From Microtetraspora sp. NBRC 16547 (GTDB lineage Bacteria; Actinomycetota; Actinomycetes; Streptosporangiales; Streptosporangiaceae): DNA of 64,000 bases. Made by a program: the position numbers and the translations under genes. The stretch is taken from positions 49,887-113,886 of the forward strand of contig NZ_BSSE01000024.1 in assembly GCF_030268965.1 (NCBI RefSeq), read 5' to 3'. Positions 59,523 to 64,000 of this stretch are shown here, one piece after another (position 1 is the stretch's first letter; each line of letters begins with the position of its first letter). The notes under the pieces were generated by a model. That model was given only the letters and a program-made list of their open reading frames with translations, was not told the origin of the DNA and did not search any database.

Positions 59523-60449
59523 ATGCACAAGAGTGAGATCACGCAGGTGCTGATCAGGCAGCTTCTGGAGGAGCAGTTCCCCCAGTGGGCGTCGCTGCCG
59601 ATCCGGCCGGTGGAGCGAGACGGGTGGGACAACCTGACCATGCGCCTGGGTGACACCATGTCGCTCCGGTTTCCCAGCGCGGAGATGTACGCGTCCCAGG
59701 TCGAGAAGGAGCACCGCTGGCTGCCGGTGTTACGGGACCACCTGCCGGTGACGATCCCGAATCCCCTGGGCAAGGGGGTGCCGGGATGTGGCTTCCCTCG
59801 TCCCTGGTCGGTCTACGAGTGGCTGCCCGGTCACCACGCGACGGTGGACCGGGTGTCCGATCTGGCGGAGCTTGCCCGGGACCTGAGCCGATTCCTCACC
59901 GCCCTGTACCAGATCGACGCCACCGGCGGGCCGGAGGCGGGGCTGCACAGTTTCTACCGGGGCGCCTCTCCGGTGCACTGGGACGAGTCGGCCCGCACGG
60001 CGATCACCGCGCTGGCCGATGTCATTGACGCGCCGTTGGCCATGACCGTGTGGAGGACGGCCCTGAGCAGTAGCCGGGATGGGTCGCCGGTGTGGTTCCA
60101 CGGGGACATGAGCGCCGGGAACCTGCTGGTGCGAGACGGGAAGCTGAGCGCGGTCATCGACTTCGGCACCTGCGGAGTCGGAGATCCGGCGTGTGACCTA
60201 GTCATCGCCTGGTCGTTCTTCCATGGCGAGAGCCGCGAGGAGTTTCGGCGCGGGTTGGCCCTGGGCGATGACACCTGGGCCCGCGCCCGGGGGTGGATGT
60301 TGTGGAAGGCCGCCATCACCCTCCGCGACGCGCGCGAGGAGACCCCTGACCAGGTCGACAACGCGGGCATGCAGTTCGGGTGGCGTGTCGGGGCCATCCA
60401 GGTGATCGAGGACATCCTCGCCGAGCACCGTCAGTACACCGCGGGCTAG
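59523..60449 (+). CDS. APH-family phosphotransferase
   Basis: A 308-residue aminoglycoside-phosphotransferase/choline-kinase-like protein. AGGAAGAGG lies upstream of ATG 59523. The catalytic loop is VWFHGDMSAGNLLVRDGKLSAVIDFGTCGVGDPACDL (Brenner motif HGDxxxxN and IDFG), and an N-terminal lobe with DGWDNLTMRLGD is present, so it looks intact. Members phosphorylate aminoglycosides, macrolides, homoserine or other metabolites; the target is unknown. It is the only apparently whole, recognisable enzyme gene between att copies 1 and 2. Confidence 0.8.
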   Translation: MHKSEITQVLIRQLLEEQFPQWASLPIRPVERDGWDNLTMRLGDTMSLRFPSAEMYASQVEKEHRWLPVLRDHLPVTIPNPLGKGVPGCGFPRPWSVYEWLPGHHATVDRVSDLAELARDLSRFLTALYQIDATGGPEAGLHSFYRGASPVHWDESARTAITALADVIDAPLAMTVWRTALSSSRDGSPVWFHGDMSAGNLLVRDGKLSAVIDFGTCGVGDPACDLVIAWSFFHGESREEFRRGLALGDDTWARARGWMLWKAAITLRDAREETPDQVDNAGMQFGWRVGAIQVIEDILAEHRQYTAG

Positions 60450-60575
60450 CCCGACCTTCGCACATGACGAGTGATCAAATGTCGTGGGACGTCGTGGGAT
60501 CTCTCTGTGATCACCTGTTGATCGGGTGATATCGGGATCCTTGGCTGAACAGGGTGCGGTCACATTCTGTGATGC

Positions 60576-60932
60576 GTGATGGTGTTGTGCGTGGTGAAAA
60601 CGCGGGTGATGTACGGGCCGCCGAGCGTGGAGAAGGCGTTGGGGTCGCTGCCGATGATCGCGGACTTCTGCGGCCGGCTGGGGATCGCCGGCGTGGTGGA
60701 TGGGTTGTGGCCGATCCGTGAGGTGGCACGGGTCAGCCACGGCCAGGTCGTGGAGGCATTGATCGCCAACCGGCTCACCAGCCCGGCGTCGGTGGTGCGG
60801 CTGGAGAACTGGGCGCGGTGCTGGGCGGTGCCCGAGGTGCTGGGCATCGAGCCGGATGCCCTCAACGACTACCGGGTGGGCCGTCTGCTCCTGGTGCTCA
60901 TCCGGTGGTCAAGAGTGATCAGGCGTTCTTGA
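60576..60932 (+). pseudogene. IS1634-type transposase, N-terminal fragment
   Basis: MIADFCGRLGIAGVVDGLWPIREVARVSHGQVVEALIANRLTSP and FGIEP-like LGIEPDALNDYRVGRLL are the N-terminal DUF4277 part of IS1634-family transposases, normally about 500 residues or more. Similarity stops near 60895, where the sequence runs into the 3' end of a hydrolase gene on the other strand. The DDE catalytic domain is absent, so the element is dead. No matching inverted repeat was identified in the 125 bp upstream, which do hold a tandem GTCGTGGGA. Confidence 0.75.
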
Positions 60933-61182
60933 GAAGCCGGCGCACCCAGGCCAGCCGGGCCGCCGCGGCCGACCGGGAGACGATCGCGTTCGGCACCCAC
61001 TGGTCGAAGCTGTGGAAGGCGCCCGACCAGACGTGCAGCTCGGCGGATCCGCCGACCCGCCACATCTCCAGGGCGAACGGCACAGCCTCGTCGCGGAGGG
61101 ACTCCACCGAGCCGACGTCCATGAAGGCCGGTGGGAGGGCGGACAGGTCGGTGGCACGAGCCGGCGCTGCGTAGGGCGAAAC
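60919..61182 (-). pseudogene. C-terminal fragment of an alpha/beta hydrolase (HSL/acetyl-esterase type)
   Basis: The minus-strand frame ending at 60919 reads SPYAAPARATDLSALPPAF, FALEMWRVGGSAELHVW and SGAFHSFDQWVP, then a final helix with RLLKNA. This is the last quarter of hormone-sensitive-lipase-like esterases, including the catalytic Asp/Glu strand and His. Nothing upstream of about 61182 resembles the family; the frame enters unrelated DNA 60 bp before att copy 2. The gene was probably cut by a recombination event at or near that site. Confidence 0.65.
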
Positions 61183-61247
61183 GTCATCACCGCCCCGGCG
61201 GTCATGGTCGGACACGCGCGGACACCTCGCAGCACGAGGTTCGAGGA

Positions 61248-61292
61248 CTCGTAATGCGTAGGTCTGGGGTTCGATTCCCCAAGGCGGCTCCA
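61248..61292 (+). repeat. att-type repeat, copy 2
   Basis: Exact 45-bp copy of the tRNA-Thr 3' part. The bases before it do not form the 5' half of a tRNA. It shares the 4 bases after CCA (TCAA) with copy 3 but not with copy 1. Confidence 0.85.
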
Positions 61293-61301
61293 TCAATGAT
61301 C

Positions 61302-61329
61302 AGGGCGTTCTCCCTCAGGAGAGCGCCCT
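61302..61329 (+). terminator. hairpin after att copy 2
   Basis: AGGGCG/CGCCCT and inner CTCC/GGAG around CTCA form a stem with one internal mismatch pair region, 9 bp after the repeat, in the same relative position as the hairpins after copies 1 and 3. Confidence 0.6.
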
Positions 61330-61521
61330 GTGATCGTTTCTGGGTGCGATAGTGGCAACACTTTCACAGCTTGGTCCGCTGATCATGCCCGGCTGAGCGT
61401 CTCCCCCGGACGGCCGAAGAGAACTCACAGGTCGTAGTGGTCGGAACCGAGATGGCCAACGAGACCTTCCGCTTCCGGGATTCCCCATCCCAGAGCGTTT
61501 CCGTATCTCTACCGTTACCGT

Positions 61522-61755
61522 GTGTTGACCACGTATCAGGAGGTCCGGGGTCGGATCTACACGCTGGCCTATGAACGAGACCTGCGGATCGATTGGGCCG
61601 AGACGACGCCGCTGTTTCGCCTACTCTTGCTCTACGACCATCGTCAGGTTGTCGTGGCTCGTGCGAGCGTACCGGTGAAGGGCATCAGCGTTCGCGCGCT
61701 GAACGACCTGCAGGCCGATCTTGAGCATGTCTTCGGGAAGGACTGGTTGCAGTGA
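61522..61755 (+). CDS. small protein of unknown function (att interval, gene 1)
   Basis: A 77-residue protein from GTG 61522. TACCGT ends six bases upstream, so it is probably leaderless. The sequence alternates polar and hydrophobic stretches (RLLLLYDHRQVVVARASVPVKG) and ends with a helix (NDLQADLEHVFGKDWLQ), suggesting a small alpha/beta fold. No family is recognised. Its stop overlaps the next start (GTGA). Codon use is less GC-extreme than the core genes. It lies between att copies 2 and 3. Confidence 0.6.
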   Translation: MLTTYQEVRGRIYTLAYERDLRIDWAETTPLFRLLLLYDHRQVVVARASVPVKGISVRALNDLQADLEHVFGKDWLQ

Positions 61756-62081
61756 CCTCCATCGTCCACCGCCTGACCTTCCGGGTCAGTCGGGAACGCA
61801 CCCTCGATCTCGATACCGAAGTCTGGTACGCCGGCCCGGTGGATGCTCCAATCCGCTCGGGGGTGTCTGCTGAGACCCTTGCGGAGCTACGGGCGGCGGT
61901 CGAGTCGGTCAAGCACTTTGTTCTGGGCGTTCCTGAGGACACGGCGATTACCGTCGAGTATGTCTATGATCTTCCCGGTGTCTCGGCCGAGGTGTGGCAG
62001 GCACACCGGGAGTTGCGGGCTCGACTGTGCGAGGCGGGGCTATCCGAGGACGATCGAGCCGAACTGCTGCTGTCCGCTTGA
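61752..62081 (+). CDS. small protein of unknown function (att interval, gene 2)
   Basis: A 109-residue protein from GTG 61752, overlapping the previous gene. It begins with a beta-rich half (RLTFRVSRERTLDLDTEVWYAG), then a helix (SAETLAELRAAVESVKHFVLG), then TAITVEYVYDLPG and two charged helices (RELRARLCEAGLSEDDRAELL). No known family. The strict coupling with gene 1 suggests the two products act together; a toxin-antitoxin or cargo pair is one possibility, but nothing in the sequence proves it. Confidence 0.6.
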   Translation: MTSIVHRLTFRVSRERTLDLDTEVWYAGPVDAPIRSGVSAETLAELRAAVESVKHFVLGVPEDTAITVEYVYDLPGVSAEVWQAHRELRARLCEAGLSEDDRAELLLSA

Positions 62082-62109
62082 GCTCCTCTGCCCCTCGCTC
62101 TACGGGATC

Positions 62110-62130
62110 TTGCTAACGATTCTGCTAACA
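62110..62130 (+). repeat. TTGCTAAC repeats, cluster B
   Basis: TTGCTAAC at 62110-62117 and TGCTAACA at 62123-62130, 13 bp apart, about 110 bp left of att copy 3. Same motif and spacing as cluster A. Confidence 0.5.
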
Positions 62131-62237
62131 ACGATCCCGGACGAGTGTGGACGGCCGTGAACTGCATAGGGAGCTACGACGGCTTCGATCAAAGCGTGGA
62201 GAACAGTCGTGGATGGTTGTGGACAGCCCGATTACTC

Positions 62238-62282
62238 CTCGTAATGCGTAGGTCTGGGGTTCGATTCCCCAAGGCGGCTCCA
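62238..62282 (+). repeat. att-type repeat, copy 3
   Basis: Third exact 45-bp copy of the tRNA-Thr 3' part, 990 bp after copy 2, again without a tRNA 5' half before it. Confidence 0.85.
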
Positions 62283-62289
62283 TCAAGTA

Positions 62290-62327
62290 AGACCCCTGAC
62301 CTGGCAGAACTCGGTCGGGGGTCTTTT
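62290..62327 (+). terminator. terminator after att copy 3
   Basis: AGACCCC and GGGGTCT (with an inner TGACC/GGTCG partial pairing) followed by TTT, 7 bp after the repeat. Confidence 0.7.
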
Positions 62328-62351
62328 GCTTGGTACGACAAAATCCCGATC

Positions 62352-62393
62352 TTGCTAACACGCTTTGGTAAACGGTAAGGCGATCCTGCTAAC
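62352..62393 (+). repeat. TTGCTAACA-like repeats, cluster C
   Basis: TTGCTAACA at 62352-62360 and TGCTAAC at 62387-62393, with a weaker TTGGTAAAC between, about 70 bp right of att copy 3. Confidence 0.45.
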
Positions 62394-62404
62394 CGGAGGG
62401 AAGT

Positions 62405-62644
62405 GTGATCAGGTCATACCTGTTCGGGCGCAGAGCTGCCTTGGTCACGCTCATCTACGCTTTTGTCCTCCTCGCCGTGGCCGTTGCCGTTCTTGTCGCG
62501 TTGCTCTCCGGGAAGGACGGCGTCGTGCTCTGGCCCCTCGTGCTAGGGGTGCCCCTGGGCTGGCTCGTTGTTATGGGCGTCAATCGACAACGGTCTGGTG
62601 CTTTGGGCCAGCTTCCTCGCACTCGGCTTGGTTCAGCGGTATAG
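62405..62644 (+). CDS. small two-helix membrane protein, possibly cut short by the IS element
   Basis: A 79-residue protein from GTG 62405 with GGAGGG upstream. Two hydrophobic helices (ALVTLIYAFVLLAVAVAVLVALL and VLWPLVLGVPLGWLVVMGV) have a short polar loop between them. The last 15-20 residues run into the left end of the IS200/IS605-type element, so the natural C-terminus is probably lost. No family is recognised. Confidence 0.5.
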   Translation: MIRSYLFGRRAALVTLIYAFVLLAVAVAVLVALLSGKDGVVLWPLVLGVPLGWLVVMGVNRQRSGALGQLPRTRLGSAV

Positions 62645-62652
62645 CGAGGAAC

Positions 62653-62672
62653 CCCGGGCGTTCACGCCCGGG
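62653..62672. mobile_element. IS200/IS605-type end hairpin
   Basis: CCCGGGCGT and ACGCCCGGG form a near-perfect hairpin with a 2-base loop, flanked by GAGGAA and GGAATCGC. Subterminal hairpins of this type mark the ends of IS200/IS605 elements, where TnpA binds single-stranded DNA. Confidence 0.55.
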
Positions 62673-62696
62673 AGGAATCGCTTCCCTCTCCCCACC

Positions 62697-62896
62697 AGGA
62701 CGCTGGTCCGGGCGTTTCTGGTTCTCGATGTACTCCCTGATGATCGACAGCGGCAGCCGACTGAGTCTGCCGTCTCGGCGGGCGCCGCCACAGGAGGCGG
62801 CGACCTTGATCATGATGTATTCGCATCGTGACAGCAGGTCGTCGGTGAACACCCCACGCCGATACTTGGGCGTGAAGACCGAATGCGCGTGGAGGC
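62697..62896 (-). pseudogene. tnpA (Y1 transposase) remnant with internal deletion
   Basis: The minus strand reads HAHSVFTPKYRRGVFTDDLL and SRCEYIM, the N-terminal part of IS200/IS605 TnpA, then joins IKVAASCGGA...LPLSIIREYIENQKRP, which is the C-terminal end of the same protein (usual form APLSIVRQYIEQQ). The central part with the HUH metal site and the catalytic tyrosine is missing, so it cannot transpose the element. It is divergent from tnpB, the usual IS605 layout. Confidence 0.7.
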
Positions 62897-62978
62897 TCTA
62901 GACCACACCGCGACCTTGGCGGACATCCGGATTCGGTTTCCATCACGGCGACGCACACCAGCCGATAATGTGTTCGAT

Positions 62979-64000
62979 GTGAAGCTGGTGGTGCAGGTGA
63001 GGCTGCGGCCGACGCCTGAGCAGGCGGCGGCGTTGGAGGCGACCTTGCGCGCCTGCAACGATGCCGCGAACTTCGCCTCGGTGACGGCGTTCACGACCGG
63101 GGACCGGCGTGAGTACGCGTTGCGCAAGCACGCCTATCGCGAGGTGAAAGCGCGCGGGTTGGGGGCGCAGGCCGCCCAGCATGTGATCAAGAAGGTCGCC
63201 GACGCCTACACCACACTGAAGGCCAACATCCGGGCCGGGAACCTGGGACCGGAAGGCTCGGCGCGCCGTGCGCGGGCCGAGAGTAAACCGATCGCCTTCC
63301 GCGCTGATGCCGCGCAGCCGTTCGATGACCGCTGCCTGTCCTGGGATCACACCGCCCACACGGTGTCGATCTGGACCACGGCCGGCCGGGTGAAGAATGT
63401 CGCGTTCGTCGGCTCGCCCGACCAGCTCAAGATGCTCGCCTTGTACCGGAAGGGCGAATCCGACCTGGTCTGCCGGGATGGCAGGTGGTTCCTGTACGCG
63501 ACCTGTGAGATCCCGGATGTTCCGGTCGCCGAACCGGACGGGTTTGTGGGGGTGGATCTGGGCATCGCCAACATCGCCACCACCAGTGACGGCGCCCGCC
63601 ACTGCGGTAAGGGCCTGAACGCGGTCCGCCACCGCAACCGGGAGCTACGCCGCCGGTTGCAGGCCAAGGCCACCGCCTCCGCCAAACGGCTGCTGAAGAA
63701 GCGCCGCCGCAAGGAGGCGCGGTTCGCCGCCGATACCAATCATCGCATCGCCAAACGCATCGTGGCCGAGGCAGAACGCACCGGACGCGGGATCGCCCTG
63801 GAAGATCTGGGCGGGATCCGCGGCCGGGTACGGCTCCGCAAGCCCCAGCGGGTCACGCTGCACTCCTGGAGTTTCCACCAGTTGGGGAGCTTCATCGTCT
63901 ACAAGGCGGCCCGGCATGGGGTCGCCGTGATCCACGTTGATCCGGCCTACACCTCCCAGACCTGCTCGGCCTGCGGGCATGTGGACAAGGCCAACCGGCC
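62979..64000 (+). CDS. tnpB: TnpB-family RNA-guided nuclease, C-terminus outside the window
   Basis: The frame is open to the right edge (340 codons visible). GTG 62979 follows GATAAT at 62964-62969, so the message may be almost leaderless; GTG 62970 is also possible. The N-terminal helical domain (RLRPTPEQAAALEATL) leads to the RuvC parts: FVGVDLGIANIATT (first Asp), GRGIALEDLGGIRGR (Glu) and the zinc-ribbon start YTSQTCSACGHVDKANRP just before the edge; the last RuvC Asp should lie beyond it. TnpB proteins cut DNA near the element's target motif using a guide RNA from the right end, also outside the window. It looks intact as far as it can be read. Confidence 0.88.
   Translation, partial: MKLVVQVRLRPTPEQAAALEATLRACNDAANFASVTAFTTGDRREYALRKHAYREVKARGLGAQAAQHVIKKVADAYTTLKANIRAGNLGPEGSARRARAESKPIAFRADAAQPFDDRCLSWDHTAHTVSIWTTAGRVKNVAFVGSPDQLKMLALYRKGESDLVCRDGRWFLYATCEIPDVPVAEPDGFVGVDLGIANIATTSDGARHCGKGLNAVRHRNRELRRRLQAKATASAKRLLKKRRRKEARFAADTNHRIAKRIVAEAERTGRGIALEDLGGIRGRVRLRKPQRVTLHSWSFHQLGSFIVYKAARHGVAVIHVDPAYTSQTCSACGHVDKANR

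Noticed and set aside
61248..61292. Second and third tRNA-Thr genes at the repeat copies
   Set aside because: The acceptor 5' strand, D arm and 5' half of the anticodon stem are missing upstream, so no tRNA can form.
61183..61296. Apparent start of a protein with MEPPWGIEPQTYAL at the att copies
   Set aside because: This peptide is the antisense reading of the tRNA-Thr 3' end, a well-known false gene product.
61380..61500. Minus-strand frame reading NALGWGIPEAEGLVGHLG before the first att-interval gene
   Set aside because: It looks coding-like at its end but has no start or recognisable family, and is interrupted; too weak to annotate.
58489..62282. CRISPR-like reading of the three tRNA-derived repeats
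   Set aside because: Only three copies, spaced about 1 and 2.8 kb apart, and derived from a tRNA; no array or cas gene is present in the window.
62979..64000. TnpB frame considered as a Cas12-type effector
   Set aside because: Size, divergent tnpA remnant, end hairpin and lack of a CRISPR array fit an IS200/IS605 accessory protein.

Overview
The window is high-GC actinomycete DNA. GTG and TTG starts are common, overlapping ATGA/GTGA start-stop junctions are the rule, and several genes look leaderless. A seven-domain chaplin protein, a hopanoid operon, SigE-type ECF sigma factors and an MFS-dTMP kinase fusion point to a sporulating filamentous actinobacterium, most likely Streptosporangiales (inference from gene content, not from a search).

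Layout. 1-3.4 kb: the 3' end of cydB, a NERD-pseudokinase protein, a decayed uridine-kinase-like gene and a NodB deacetylase lipoprotein. 3.7-16 kb: a hopanoid block. One leftward operon reads hpnC, hpnD, hpnE, polyprenyl synthetase, shc, an hpnG-ispH fusion, hpnH, with nearly every junction overlapping. It is flanked by an SDR on one side and a NodB deacetylase plus an MGDG-synthase-like glycosyltransferase on the other. Three of its seven genes carry short in-frame tandem repeats. 16-26 kb: a CASTOR/POLLUX-like RCK channel protein, a small unknown protein, a TetR/FAD-monooxygenase divergon with a visible operator, a Tat-exported family 8 polysaccharide lyase, a secreted SRPBCC-like protein, and an mdeRAB-like locus (Lrp regulator, trans-sulfuration enzyme, debris of the E1 gene). 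26-38 kb: an orphan DUF6247 gene with a toxin remnant, an AfsR-like BTAD/ATPase regulator beside a DrrAB-like exporter, a DUF5997/LysR-effector pair, a GAF-LuxR regulator with a BBE-type flavoenzyme, a membrane hydrolase, a nucleotidyltransferase and tRNA-Leu(GAG).

38-50.8 kb is mostly core: an M20 peptidase, a surface pair (single-TM protein plus the multi-chaplin protein), DUF5703, topA, a membrane phosphoesterase, the MFS-tmk fusion and holB. 50.9-54.3 kb holds two consecutive SigE-like sigma factor / single-TM partner cassettes. The first partner has a repeat-rich, propeller-like ectodomain; the second has an ectodomain resembling the extracellular domain of FtsX. Then come an M20D amidohydrolase, a TRIC channel remnant, ricT and a secreted peptidase.

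58.4-64 kb is accessory. A tRNA-Thr(CGT) gene is followed by two further exact 45-bp copies of its 3' part, each followed by a hairpin terminator, with TTGCTAACA-like repeats near the first and third. Between and after the copies lie truncated or orphan genes (LamG fragment, APH-type kinase, IS1634-type transposase fragment, hydrolase tail, two tiny overlapping unknown genes, a membrane protein) and an IS200/IS605-type element with a gutted tnpA and an open tnpB running off the window. No integrase gene is visible, so this looks like a multiply used and eroded integration site.

A recurring theme is gene debris that keeps both ends of a gene but has lost the middle (uridine kinase-like, TRIC channel, tnpA, and probably the mdeB-like gene).
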